Notes: generated from the letters alone by a model not told the origin. 64,000 nucleotides of DNA from Acidobacteriota bacterium (GCA_027307115.1 DAHUXN010000007.1:16482-80481); one strand, 5' to 3'; shown: positions 8,939-17,568, counted from the stretch's first letter. Numbers and translations are program-made.

Positions 8939-9874
8939 CTATTCCTCGGCTGCTCCAATCACTCGGAGGGCATCTGCGGCAGTCGCAGGCTCATCGCCAA
9001 ACTCTTCAATCCAATGCACGTCGTGCTCTTTGCGGAACCATGTGACCTGCCGCTTGGCGTACTGTCGCGTTGCTTGTTGAGTCTGTCCGATGGCTTCGTC
9101 AAAGACCATCTTGCCTGCTATAACGTCCCGAAGCTGCGAATATCCAAGAAACTCAAATGGCTTCGACGTCGGCGTTATCCCTCTATCTAGCAATCCCTTA
9201 ACCTCGTCGAGCCACCCTGACTCCAGCATCGTAGCGACGCGTTGCTCAATCCGCTTGTAGAGTGTCTCTCGTGCAGGCATTAGCCCAATCCTGAGCACCC
9301 GAAAGCCTTCAAGGCCCGCTCGTCCCCGCTGATGTAACGCGCTGGCCGGCTCGCCTGATACCAAACGAATCTCGATCGCCCGGATCACTTTCTGTGTGTC
9401 GCCCGGCGCAATCCGCAGCGCTGATTCCTGGTCCAGCCGCCTCAAGATCCGGTGCAAATGCTCCGGTCCGCGCCGCGCCGCTCGCTGCCTCAATCGTTCG
9501 CGGAGTTCCTCGGAACGCGCCGGCGCCTCGGCCAACCCTTCCAGGAGCGCCCTCAAGTAGAGTCCCGTCCCTGCCGTCAAAATCGGCAGTTTCCCCCGCG
9601 CGCAAATCGCCTCCAGAACTTCCGTCGCGCGACGCCGATACTCGCCCGCCGTGAAAACCTCCTCGGGCTCGACCAAATCAGTCATGTGATGTGGAATTCC
9701 GCGCCGCTCCGCTGCGGGAACTTTGCCCGTGCCAATATCAAAATAGCGGTAGACCTGCGTGGAGTCGCACGCGATCACTTCTCCGCCCAACTGCTCCGCC
9801 AGCGCAATCGCCAGCGCCGATTTGCCAGAGGCTGTCGGTCCGACAATCACAATGAGACGGCGCTGCGCGCTCAT
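8939..9874 (-). CDS. miaA: tRNA dimethylallyltransferase
   Basis: A 311-residue enzyme that transfers the dimethylallyl group to A37 of tRNAs reading UNN codons. The P-loop GPTASGKS is at 12-19, DSTQVYRYFDIGTGK begins at Asp37, and GIPHHMTDLVEP and TAGTGLYLRALL follow, all MiaA signatures. The C-terminal part contains the WFRKEHDVHWIE segment. Its ATG overlaps the stop of a small membrane-peptide gene (ATGA at 9871-9874), making it the last gene of the fabZ-lpxA-lpxI operon. Confidence 0.95.
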   Translation of the reverse strand: MSAQRRLIVIVGPTASGKSALAIALAEQLGGEVIACDSTQVYRYFDIGTGKVPAAERRGIPHHMTDLVEPEEVFTAGEYRRRATEVLEAICARGKLPILTAGTGLYLRALLEGLAEAPARSEELRERLRQRAARRGPEHLHRILRRLDQESALRIAPGDTQKVIRAIEIRLVSGEPASALHQRGRAGLEGFRVLRIGLMPARETLYKRIEQRVATMLESGWLDEVKGLLDRGITPTSKPFEFLGYSQLRDVIAGKMVFDEAIGQTQQATRQYAKRQVTWFRKEHDVHWIEEFGDEPATAADALRVIGAAEE

Positions 9875-9966
9875 CCGCGGAACACTCGGAAGCGCAGCAA
9901 CAAATAAATCAGCACCGCCAACGCCAGCAGCAGCGCGCCCAGAATTTGAGTTCGATTCAGTCTCAC
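9871..9966 (-). CDS. 31-residue single-pass membrane peptide coupled to tonB and miaA
   Basis: A GTG-started frame of 31 codons. It begins VRLNRTQ, continues with the hydrophobic stretch ILGALLLALAVLIYLLL and ends RFRVFRG. It looks like one transmembrane helix with positive charge on both sides, most at the C-terminal end. Its GTG overlaps the tonB stop (GTGA, 9963-9966) and its TGA overlaps the miaA start (ATGA, 9871-9874). The frame fills the space exactly, with no untranslated gap, which supports real translation. Function is unknown; it could be a small accessory subunit or serve only translational coupling. Confidence 0.6.
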   Translation of the reverse strand: MRLNRTQILGALLLALAVLIYLLLRFRVFRG

Positions 9967-11345
9967 TGTCCGAAGTTATAGTCCAGAGGCAGGTTGTAAA
10001 GGAAGGCGATTCGCAGTTCGATATACGGCCCAGTGAATGCCGGTGGAAGCGGTTCGAACGGATTCGATTCCGTCAGGGCAGCGCCAGCTGCGCGGTCCAA
10101 AGGCTCCTTGCCTGACGTGCGCTCCAACGCCGGTTCCGTGTTTGGCATGTCGCCATTGCGCATGATGTGGAATCGCATGATCACCACGCCCTTGTCGCCC
10201 ATGCGCGCCGAAATCGGCATCACGGAATACCAATTCTGCTTCACGCGCGCCAGCATCCGCGCCAGATAATTCGAAAAATCCACCCCTTCGGTCGGCGTCA
10301 ATATCTGCACGCCGCTTCCTAGCAGTCCTTGGCCCCCCGCCCCGCTCGGAAGGGGCGCGCCCGGCCCCAAGGGCATTGGCTCGGAGAAAGACGCGGAACT
10401 TGAGCTGCTCCGATGTTGCAGGGCTTGCTCGGCATTCTCCTGCAGTGCGCGGCCCGGCGACACGCGAGGAAGATCAAGATTGAGTTTCTGATTTGACTTC
10501 GGCGGATTTTCCAGTTGCGTCAGCGGCTTGAACGCAGGCTGGGGCTTCGGAGGCTGCGGCGCTGGTAGCTGCGGTTGCGGTTGAGCCGCGCGTGAGGGCT
10601 CCGGCTGAGGAGGCGCGTCCGTTTTTGGTCCAGCCATTGGCTCGGGAGTGGGTGGGTGTGGCGGCGTCAGTTTTTCCAATACACGGGGATCCAGCCGCAT
10701 ACGCGCGCTCGGCCGCTCCGCCGGCGGCCGCTCCCTCGGCACATTCTTCACCGACGGCGGAAGAAACACATGTGACAATTGCTCGCGAGCCATCTCCACT
10801 TGTTGCGTCGGAACATTCGAAGTGAAAAGTTTCGGCGCGAACAAAATCAGCAGGATGACTCCCACGTGCACGAGTAACGAAAACGACCGCGCCACCCAAC
10901 CCCAATCCCGCTTTCTCGGATCTTCGGGAGACGCCAGCAAATTGACTTCGCCAGTGTTAAAAAGGTCCCGCTCGATGATGTCGTCGAAAACTCCCGCTGG
11001 CAGTGGCGCAGGAACTGTCGGTCGAAACGACTCCTCGAGCACCGCTTCCTGCGGCACAACCACGCGCGTTTCCAGCACCGCCATCGGCACATGCGAAGGG
11101 ATCGCCGTGGCGGAGGATTCCATCTGTTTCACCGGCATGTCGCGGGGAATCAGAATGCGGCTCGAAAGAACATCGAGCGGCAGGTGCAACGGAATGGCCG
11201 TGCGCGTATCAAGCGGCGTTGTCGACGGCCCCGACGGAACCACAATGCGCGAATCAAGCGGCGAAGTGCGCCGCGTACCGTTCTCTGGTGGTGCGTTGGG
11301 ATCGACGCGCGAAATCTTCAGCGGAACCAAGGTCCGGGGAATCAT
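9963..11345 (-). CDS. TonB-family energy transducer with repeat-bearing cytoplasmic N-terminus
   Basis: A 460-residue TonB-like protein. Residues about 1-145 precede the transmembrane helix (RSFSLLVHVGVILLILFAP, about 151-169) and should be cytoplasmic. They carry six copies of a short R-x-x-[VI]-P motif at about 15-residue spacing. A long Pro-rich periplasmic linker follows (QPQPQLPAPQPPKPQP). The C-terminal domain (YLARMLARVKQNWYSVMP, then GVVIMRFHIMRNGDMPN, LDRAAGAALTESNPFEPLPPAF) is a TonB C-terminal fold that should contact outer-membrane receptors. The start overlaps the preceding oxidoreductase stop (ATGA). Confidence 0.85.
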   Translation of the reverse strand: MIPRTLVPLKISRVDPNAPPENGTRRTSPLDSRIVVPSGPSTTPLDTRTAIPLHLPLDVLSSRILIPRDMPVKQMESSATAIPSHVPMAVLETRVVVPQEAVLEESFRPTVPAPLPAGVFDDIIERDLFNTGEVNLLASPEDPRKRDWGWVARSFSLLVHVGVILLILFAPKLFTSNVPTQQVEMAREQLSHVFLPPSVKNVPRERPPAERPSARMRLDPRVLEKLTPPHPPTPEPMAGPKTDAPPQPEPSRAAQPQPQLPAPQPPKPQPAFKPLTQLENPPKSNQKLNLDLPRVSPGRALQENAEQALQHRSSSSSASFSEPMPLGPGAPLPSGAGGQGLLGSGVQILTPTEGVDFSNYLARMLARVKQNWYSVMPISARMGDKGVVIMRFHIMRNGDMPNTEPALERTSGKEPLDRAAGAALTESNPFEPLPPAFTGPYIELRIAFLYNLPLDYNFGQ

Positions 11346-12322
11346 CGTATGTGCGGGGCTGTCGCAAGCTCCGGTTTCACCCGACGTGCATGCTCCAGAA
11401 TCCCCGCCATTACGCGGTCAGCCAAGTCGAGCGCTCGCCGTCCCGCCTCGCCGTCCACCAGCGGCGCTGTGCGTTCGCGCACCGCGGAGACAAACGCGCG
11501 CAATTCCGCCTTCAGTGGCTCTTCGGGCTGCGTCGGCAATTTTTCAAAATCAATCGCGGGCTCCGAACCCTCGCCCGTCACGCGGATCCGCGTTACGTCC
11601 TGGCGCGTGTAATCCACCGAAATATACTCGCGCGCCTGGAAAAAGCGCAGCTTGCGCACACGTTCCGTCGAAACCCGGCTCGCCGTCAGATTCGCCACCG
11701 CGCCCGACTCGAATTCAATGCGTGCATGCGCGATGTCCACTTTGTCCGTCAACACCGGAATACCCACGGAATGAATGTCGCGTACCGGAGAGTTGACGAG
11801 CCAAAGCAAAATGTCCAGGTCATGAATCATCACGTCGAACACCACATCCACGTCCAGGCTGCGCGGCGAGAAAACTCCCAAGCGATGCACCTCGAAAAAC
11901 AGCGGCCGCGTCACGATTTTCTGCACCGCCACCACCGCGGGATTAAACCGCTCCAACTGGCCTACTTGCAAAATGCGTCCGGCATTTTTCGCTGTCGCGA
12001 CTAGTCCGTCCGCTTCTGCGCGCGAAGACGCAATCGGCTTCTCCACCAACACATCGACGCCGCGCCGCAAAAGCTCCGAACTGATTCGCGCATGGAGAAC
12101 CGTGGGTACCGCAACGCTCGCCGCATCAATTTGCTCGGCCAATTGGCCCATCTCCGAGAACGCTTGCGTGCCGAATTCTGCCGCGATTTGCCGCGCCCGC
12201 TCCGGATCGGCGTCATGAATCCCTACCAACTCCGCCCCCGCAAGTTCGTGAAATACGCGCACGTGATTGCGTCCAAAATCGCCGACGCCGAACACGCCCA
12301 CACGTATCTTCTTGTCGCTCAC
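11342..12322 (-). CDS. Gfo/Idh/MocA-family oxidoreductase in the lpx operon
   Basis: A 326-residue NAD(P)-dependent sugar oxidoreductase. The Rossmann motif VGVFGVGDFGRNHVRVF starts at about residue 8, the family EKPIA motif (VLVEKPIASS) follows, and HDLDILLWL carries the catalytic-region histidine. It is overlapped on both sides by 4-base stop/start junctions with lpxI and tonB. Its place in a lipid A operon suggests a nucleotide-sugar substrate. GnnA, which oxidises UDP-GlcNAc at C3 for 2,3-diamino lipid A, belongs to this family, but the partner aminotransferase GnnB is not in the window. The assignment to GnnA is therefore only a hypothesis. Confidence 0.85.
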   Translation of the reverse strand: MSDKKIRVGVFGVGDFGRNHVRVFHELAGAELVGIHDADPERARQIAAEFGTQAFSEMGQLAEQIDAASVAVPTVLHARISSELLRRGVDVLVEKPIASSRAEADGLVATAKNAGRILQVGQLERFNPAVVAVQKIVTRPLFFEVHRLGVFSPRSLDVDVVFDVMIHDLDILLWLVNSPVRDIHSVGIPVLTDKVDIAHARIEFESGAVANLTASRVSTERVRKLRFFQAREYISVDYTRQDVTRIRVTGEGSEPAIDFEKLPTQPEEPLKAELRAFVSAVRERTAPLVDGEAGRRALDLADRVMAGILEHARRVKPELATAPHIR

Positions 12323-13206
12323 CGCTTACCTTTCTCCGCCGCAACCCTATCGGATGCTTGTTTCATGCCGAGGGGTGTAAGCGCCTCAATCGCAATGCCA
12401 ACCTCATCCGCCGCCGCGAGCAATTTCTCGCGATCAAATAACAACGTCCGTCCCGCGTCCACCGCCAGCGCCGTCGCTTTCGACCGCTTCATCACTTCAA
12501 TCGTCCCCAGGCCAACCACGGGCACATCGAAACGCATGTCCTGCCCAGGTTTGCTGACTTTCACCACCACCAAACGCTTCCCGTCTGTAAGACGCGCCGC
12601 CCGTTCGATGGTTTCGTCCGTCCCTTCCATCGCCTCCACGGCCACACACGCGCGATCGCAAATCACCACGGTTTGCCCCAAATCAATTTCCGCCAGCCGC
12701 TGCGCTACCTCGCGGCCATACGCAATGTCAGCCGACTCCACTTCGTCGGGACGCCGGTGCGTCAGCACTCCCGGTTCTGGCAACAACGGCGCCAGAAAGG
12801 CCGTCGAGTCCACCAAGTGAATGCCTTCCTCTTCGAGCAGTGCCGCCACCGCTCCAATCAACGAATCCGTATTTTTTTTCGGCAGCGACAGCAACAGCTT
12901 CGCCAGTCTCCAGTCCGGCCGTATCGCGCTGAAAATTTTGTTGTGTTTCACCTGCCCGGCCATTACCGCCTGCTTCACGCCCTCCTTGTGAAGCAACTCA
13001 ATCGTGCGGCTCAATTCCCCGAGGCTCACCCAATGCATTCGCGGCGCAACACGCTCCAGTTCCGGCGACGCCTCCTCGCGTATCGCGATTACAACCATGT
13101 CAATGCCGCGGCTGCGCGCGCCTTCCAGAACCAGGAATGGGAATTTTCCGTTGCCGGCGATCAGTCCCCAGCCGGCCGTCGAGGGAATTTCGTTTTGCGG
13201 CGCCAT
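12319..13206 (-). CDS. lpxI: UDP-2,3-diacylglucosamine diphosphatase LpxI
   Basis: A 295-residue protein of the LpxI (DUF1009) family, which hydrolyses UDP-2,3-diacyl-GlcN to lipid X and UMP in place of LpxH. Recognisable features are GLIAGNGKFPFLVLEGARSRG at the N-terminus, the central VKQAVMAGQVKHNKIF, LPKKNTDSLI and the C-terminal KVSKPGQDMRFDVPVVGLGT, where the conserved DxRxDxPxxG metal-binding pattern is seen. It starts 7 bases after lpxA ends and overlaps the downstream oxidoreductase by ATGA. LpxI is expected when LpxH is absent. Confidence 0.93.
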   Translation of the reverse strand: MAPQNEIPSTAGWGLIAGNGKFPFLVLEGARSRGIDMVVIAIREEASPELERVAPRMHWVSLGELSRTIELLHKEGVKQAVMAGQVKHNKIFSAIRPDWRLAKLLLSLPKKNTDSLIGAVAALLEEEGIHLVDSTAFLAPLLPEPGVLTHRRPDEVESADIAYGREVAQRLAEIDLGQTVVICDRACVAVEAMEGTDETIERAARLTDGKRLVVVKVSKPGQDMRFDVPVVGLGTIEVMKRSKATALAVDAGRTLLFDREKLLAAADEVGIAIEALTPLGMKQASDRVAAEKGKR

Positions 13207-13213
13207 CGCTCGT

Positions 13214-13993
13214 CTACTTAATCAGCCCGCGCTCGGCCGCTTCGATGAAGCGAATCAGCTCGGAAACGTCCTCCGAGCCGTTGAGAGTCTCGCGCATGCG
13301 CTCGACAGCCTGTGTGGTATTCAACTTCGACCGCAGCAATAATCGATACGCGCGTTCGATCACCTGAATGCGCTCGCGGCTGAAGCCCTGACGTTCCAGG
13401 CCAATCGAATTCACGGCAAAGCAACGCACGTCGCGCGTCTGCACCACTTTCGCAAACGGCGGAGCATCCTGCGTAATTGCCGTCAGCGCCGCGATGTAAG
13501 CGTAACGCCCCACGCGGCAGAATTGATGCACCGTGACGAACGCGCCCACCGTCGCATGATCCTCAATCGTCACGTGGCCCGCCAGCGTCGCGCCGTTGAC
13601 GAAAATCGTGTGATCCCCCACGTGACAATCATGCGCCACGTGCGCGTAGGCCATGAACATGTTCTGGCTGCCGATATGCGTTGTCCCCCCGCCCTTTTTC
13701 GTGCCCCGGCTCACGGTGACGAATTCTCGAAACAAATTCTTGTCGCCGATTTCGAGCGCCACGCGCTCTCCTGCATACGTCAAATCCTGCGGGTCGCCGC
13801 CAATCGCCGTAAAGGAATCGAAGCGATTCTCGCGTCCAATGCGCGCCGGACCGTGAATCACGCAATGCGCTTCAACCACGCATCCCGGGCCCAATTCCAC
13901 CTCATCGCCAATCACGGCAAACGGACCGATGCGCGTCCCGTCGCCGATTCGGGCGCTGGGCGAAACGCTTGCGCGCGCGTCAATCTCGCTCAT
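13214..13993 (-). CDS. lpxA: acyl-ACP-UDP-N-acetylglucosamine O-acyltransferase
   Basis: A 259-residue left-handed beta-helix acyltransferase, the first step of lipid A synthesis. Hexapeptide repeats begin at VSPSARIGDGTRIGPFAVIGD. The catalytic His is in the block AYAHVAHDCHVGD. The C-terminal helical part (VNSIGLERQGFSRERIQVIERAYRLL) is characteristic of LpxA. The start at 13993 (MSEIDARA) overlaps the fabZ stop in ATGA; an ATG 24 bases upstream at 14017 is possible but less typical of the family. Acyl chain length and substrate (GlcNAc or GlcNAc3N) cannot be read directly. Confidence 0.95.
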   Translation of the reverse strand: MSEIDARASVSPSARIGDGTRIGPFAVIGDEVELGPGCVVEAHCVIHGPARIGRENRFDSFTAIGGDPQDLTYAGERVALEIGDKNLFREFVTVSRGTKKGGGTTHIGSQNMFMAYAHVAHDCHVGDHTIFVNGATLAGHVTIEDHATVGAFVTVHQFCRVGRYAYIAALTAITQDAPPFAKVVQTRDVRCFAVNSIGLERQGFSRERIQVIERAYRLLLRSKLNTTQAVERMRETLNGSEDVSELIRFIEAAERGLIK

Positions 13994-14430
13994 GGATTGC
14001 GATTCACCGTCTTGCACATCAGCGTAGCTTCCGCGGCCAATTCATTACCCACAAACGCCTTGCCCGCCAGCTTGCAGAAAGTCGTGCGCCACGAAACCAC
14101 GTCCACTTCGATGCGCAATTGATCTCCGGGCACTACGGGCCGCCGGAAGCGGGCCTCGTCAATCGCCACGAAATAGAGCAGCTTGCTTTCCCGCTCCGGT
14201 ATTTCTTGGAGCAGCAAAAATCCTCCCGTCTGCGCCATCGATTCCACGATCAACACGCCCGGCATCACCGGCTGCCCCGGAAAGTGGCCGGCAAAAAAAT
14301 GCTCATTGATCGTGACGTTCTTGATTCCCACGATGCGCTTCAACCGCTCCATCTCAATGATGGCGTCCACCATCAGGAACGGGTAACGGTGCGGCAGAAT
14401 CTTCTGAATCTCGTTCGTGTCCAGGATCAT
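13990..14430 (-). CDS. fabZ: 3-hydroxyacyl-ACP dehydratase FabZ
   Basis: A 146-residue hotdog-fold dehydratase of fatty-acid elongation. The start MILDTNEIQKILPHRYPFLMVD is classic FabZ, with the catalytic His in HFFAGHFPGQPVMPGVLIVESMAQ together with the Glu of VESMAQ. The ATG at 14430 has GAGGG six bases upstream. The frame is open 370 bases further upstream but that part is unrelated. It is the first gene of the lpx operon; no lpxD or lpxC is seen nearby. The promoter must lie in 14431-14647, between this gene and the divergent DUF4126 gene. Confidence 0.95.
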   Translation of the reverse strand: MILDTNEIQKILPHRYPFLMVDAIIEMERLKRIVGIKNVTINEHFFAGHFPGQPVMPGVLIVESMAQTGGFLLLQEIPERESKLLYFVAIDEARFRRPVVPGDQLRIEVDVVSWRTTFCKLAGKAFVGNELAAEATLMCKTVNRNP

Positions 14431-14647
14431 GAATTCCCTCAGCAGGCCACACGGTGTCAACACCCGCGCGCAATCCCACCATTTTATAGTAAAGCGCACC
14501 AACGTGGAATCACACTCGCTCGCCAGCGTTCGCCACTCGTAAGTTCCACAGAATTCAGCGCGCCTTCCGGAAATGCCAAGAATTGACACCGGCCTCTTCC
14601 GGAAGGACAATTCCCCTGACACCCATTCCCTGGGAGATTCGCTCGTT

Positions 14648-15271
14648 ATGGGCATCGGCCAAATTCTCGGGTTCATCTTCGGCACCGCATTTGCCTCCGG
14701 ACTGAATCTGTACGCGACAATCGCCGTCCTGGGCCTGCTCGAGCGCTTCGCGGGCGTGCATCTTCCCGGCTCGCTCGTGATTCTTGGCAATCCGTTCGTC
14801 ATTATCGGCGCGCTGCTTCTTTATTTGGTCGAATTCGTCGCGGACAAAATTCCTTTCGTCGATCATGCCTGGGACGTCTTACACACCTTCCTCCGCCCAT
14901 TCGCTGCCGCAGTACTCGCCTACGGAGCCACCACGTCGATTCCTCAGGAGTGGCGCGTGCTCGCCGCTCTTCTCGCCGGCGGCATAGCGCTCACTTCGCA
15001 TGGAACAAAGGCGTCCGCTCGTATCGCCGTCAACACCAGCCCCGAGCCATTCAGCAACTCAATTGTCAGTGTAGCTGAAGACGCCGTCGCGATTTCCTTG
15101 GCCTGGATCGCCACGGCGCATCCTTACGTCGCCGCAATCCTGGTAACTTTGCTCGTAACTCTGTGTCTTTTCGCGCTCCTAAAATTCTTCGGCATCGCGC
15201 GAAAGCTCATTCGTCGCTTCACGCATCGCGCTTCCGTGCCAGCCTCCTATTCTCCAATTGCCCGTTTTTGA
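14648..15271 (+). CDS. DUF4126 family membrane protein
   Basis: A 207-residue integral membrane protein starting MGIGQILGFIFGTAFASGLNLYATIAVLGLLER. The early GxAxASGLNLYATI and the later DHAWDVLHTFLRP and ALTSHGTKASARIAVNTSPEP are typical of the DUF4126 family. Four or five hydrophobic helices are predicted. Function unknown. I chose the ATG at 14648, with GGGAG about 11 bases upstream; an ATG at 14573 would add 25 polar residues. It is divergent from fabZ. Confidence 0.8.
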   Translation: MGIGQILGFIFGTAFASGLNLYATIAVLGLLERFAGVHLPGSLVILGNPFVIIGALLLYLVEFVADKIPFVDHAWDVLHTFLRPFAAAVLAYGATTSIPQEWRVLAALLAGGIALTSHGTKASARIAVNTSPEPFSNSIVSVAEDAVAISLAWIATAHPYVAAILVTLLVTLCLFALLKFFGIARKLIRRFTHRASVPASYSPIARF

Positions 15272-15340
15272 AATTCTCTTATCTCTTGTCATTCTTGTGA
15301 AACTCAGCCCACGCATGTCGCATCTTACGCCACGGCCTGT

Positions 15341-15369
15341 TTGACTTCGCCACAGCGCCGGAATATGCT
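15341..15369 (+). promoter_or_regulatory. candidate sigma-70 promoter of the M13 peptidase gene
   Basis: TTGACT at 15341-15346, a 17-base spacer and TATGCT at 15364-15369. Both hexamers are close to consensus and the site leaves a leader of about 60 bases before the ATG at 15438, which is preceded by AGGAG. Confidence 0.5.
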
Positions 15370-15437
15370 TTCGCGCGAGTTTTATATTAAGAAGCTGAAA
15401 TCATTTAAGGTCCGGATCACTCTTAGGAGAAATTTCT

Positions 15438-17549
15438 ATGCGCTCGCTGCGTAATGTGACTTTTGCCGCAATCTTTTTGCTTTTGCCCGTGTCGCTCTTT
15501 GCTCAGAAGCCGCGAGCCGGAGCCTACTGCCCCCTATCGCGTTTCACCGCGAATAACGCTACATCCGGTTCGGTCGCGTCGCCGCAGACCGAGACTCACG
15601 GCCTCGATCCGGCCGATCTCGACCGCTCCGCTAATGCATGCGTCAATTTCTTCCAGTTCGCCGACGGTGGCTGGGTTGCGAAACATCCCATTCCCGCCGC
15701 GTACTCAAGCTGGGGCACCTTTAATTATCTTCTCAACCGTAATCAGGACGTGCTCCATCAAATTCTCGACGAAGCAGCCGCCGACCGCAGCGCCGCACCC
15801 GGTTCGAACGAGCAAAAAATCGGCGATTACTACGCCAGTTGCATGAACACCGACGCCATCGAAAAGGCCGGCATTCATCCCCTCGACCCGGAACTGAAGC
15901 GCATCAACAGCATCACCACAATTCAGCAGCTCGAAGCCGAAGTCGCCCGCCTGCAGGGCGATGGCGTCGGAACCCTTTTCCGCTTCGGCTCCACGCAGGA
16001 CTACAAGAACAGCGCGCAGGAAATTGGCGCAGCGTTTCAGGGTGGCCTCGGATTGCCCGACCGCGACTATTATTTGAATCCCGACGAGCGCTCGCAAAAA
16101 ATCCGCACCGAATACGTCGAGCACATGACCAATATGTTCAAGTTGATGGGCGATGACCCAGCGGTTGCGGCGCAAGAAGCGCACACCGTGATGAACATCG
16201 AAACCAGCCTCGCCAAAGTTTCAATGACCCGCGTCGAAATGCGCAATCCGGAATCGCATTATCACAAAATGGACCTTGCCGGCGTTCAGTCGCTGACCCC
16301 GGCCTTCTCCTGGAGAGGTTATCTCAGCGACATCGGTTACCCGGACGTAAAAGAAATCAACGTCGGCCAGCCGGAATTTTTCAAGAGTCTCAACGCGCAA
16401 TTGACTTCCACCCCTCTTCCTGACTGGAAGGTTTACCTTCGCTGGCATTTGGTGTCTGCCGCCGCGCCCGCTCTTTCTTCCCCATTCGTCGACGAGGATT
16501 TCAATTTCTTCGGCAAGACGCTGACCGGCGCGAAAGAATTGCAGCCTCGCTGGAAGCGTTGCGTCCAATCCACGGATCGCCAGCTCGGTGAGGCCCTGGG
16601 GCAAAAATATGTAGCGCGTGCCTTTCCGCCCGAAGCCAAGGAAGCGGCGCTCAAGATGGTTCACAACCTCATCAGCGCGCTGCATGACGACATCGAAACT
16701 CTTCCATGGATGGGACCCGAAACCAAAAAACAGGCCCTCGACAAATTAAGCCACATCATGCTCAAGGTCGGCTACCCCGATAAGTGGCGCGACTATTCCG
16801 CATACAAAGTTGATCGTGGTGCGTACGTCGATAATCTTTTCCGCGGTCACGAATTCCAATTCCGTTACGAACTTGCCAAGATCGGTAAGCCCGTGGACCG
16901 CACCGAATGGGGCATGACGCCGCCGACGGTCAATGCTTATTACAATTCATCAATGAACGAAATTGTCTTCCCCGCCGGCATCCTCCAGCCGCCGTTTTTT
17001 GATCCCAAGGCCGACGACGCTCTGAATTACGGCGGAATCGGCGCCGTGATCGGGCATGAGATGACCCACGGTTTCGACGATCAAGGCAGAAAATTCGACG
17101 CACAGGGCAACCTGCGCGATTGGTGGACGCCCGAAGACATGAAGAACTTTCAGGCGCGCGCCGAATGCGTCGAACATCAGTTTGACAATTACGAAGTTCA
17201 GCCGGGCGTCCACGAAATCGGCAAGCTCGTCCTCGGCGAAAGCATCGCCGATCTGGGCGGCTTGACCATCGCCCTTAAAGCATTCCAAAAAACGCCCGAA
17301 GGCCGCTCAGATCAGAAGATTGATGGCTTCACGCCCGTCCAGCGCTTTTATCTCGCCTGGGCGCGAACCTGGGCTGGCAGCGACCGTCCCCAACTGGAGT
17401 TGCTGCTGGCAAAAACAAACCCCCACCCGCTTGACCGTTTCCGCGCCATCGCCGCGCCGTCGAATATGGCTGCTTTCCAGCAGGCATTCGATTGCAAAGC
17501 CGGTGACCCCATGGTTCGGCCCGCGGATCAGGTGTGCCGCATCTGGTAG
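15438..17549 (+). CDS. secreted M13-family (neprilysin-like) zinc metallopeptidase
   Basis: A 703-residue secreted endopeptidase with signal peptide MRSLRNVTFAAIFLLLPVSLFAQ. The mature N-terminal domain carries DLDRSANACVNFFQFADGGW, typical of PepO/neprilysin proteins. The upstream substrate-binding motif NAYYNSSMNEIVFPAGIL and zinc site HEMTH at 540-544 are present, with the third ligand in ESIADLGG (Glu601). The protein ends CRIW, the normal M13 terminus. Acidobacteria often carry several such enzymes, probably for extracellular peptide degradation. It has its own promoter, RBS and a downstream hairpin. Confidence 0.95.
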   Translation: MRSLRNVTFAAIFLLLPVSLFAQKPRAGAYCPLSRFTANNATSGSVASPQTETHGLDPADLDRSANACVNFFQFADGGWVAKHPIPAAYSSWGTFNYLLNRNQDVLHQILDEAAADRSAAPGSNEQKIGDYYASCMNTDAIEKAGIHPLDPELKRINSITTIQQLEAEVARLQGDGVGTLFRFGSTQDYKNSAQEIGAAFQGGLGLPDRDYYLNPDERSQKIRTEYVEHMTNMFKLMGDDPAVAAQEAHTVMNIETSLAKVSMTRVEMRNPESHYHKMDLAGVQSLTPAFSWRGYLSDIGYPDVKEINVGQPEFFKSLNAQLTSTPLPDWKVYLRWHLVSAAAPALSSPFVDEDFNFFGKTLTGAKELQPRWKRCVQSTDRQLGEALGQKYVARAFPPEAKEAALKMVHNLISALHDDIETLPWMGPETKKQALDKLSHIMLKVGYPDKWRDYSAYKVDRGAYVDNLFRGHEFQFRYELAKIGKPVDRTEWGMTPPTVNAYYNSSMNEIVFPAGILQPPFFDPKADDALNYGGIGAVIGHEMTHGFDDQGRKFDAQGNLRDWWTPEDMKNFQARAECVEHQFDNYEVQPGVHEIGKLVLGESIADLGGLTIALKAFQKTPEGRSDQKIDGFTPVQRFYLAWARTWAGSDRPQLELLLAKTNPHPLDRFRAIAAPSNMAAFQQAFDCKAGDPMVRPADQVCRIW

Positions 17550-17568
17550 GCTTTCGAAACGAGTCACG

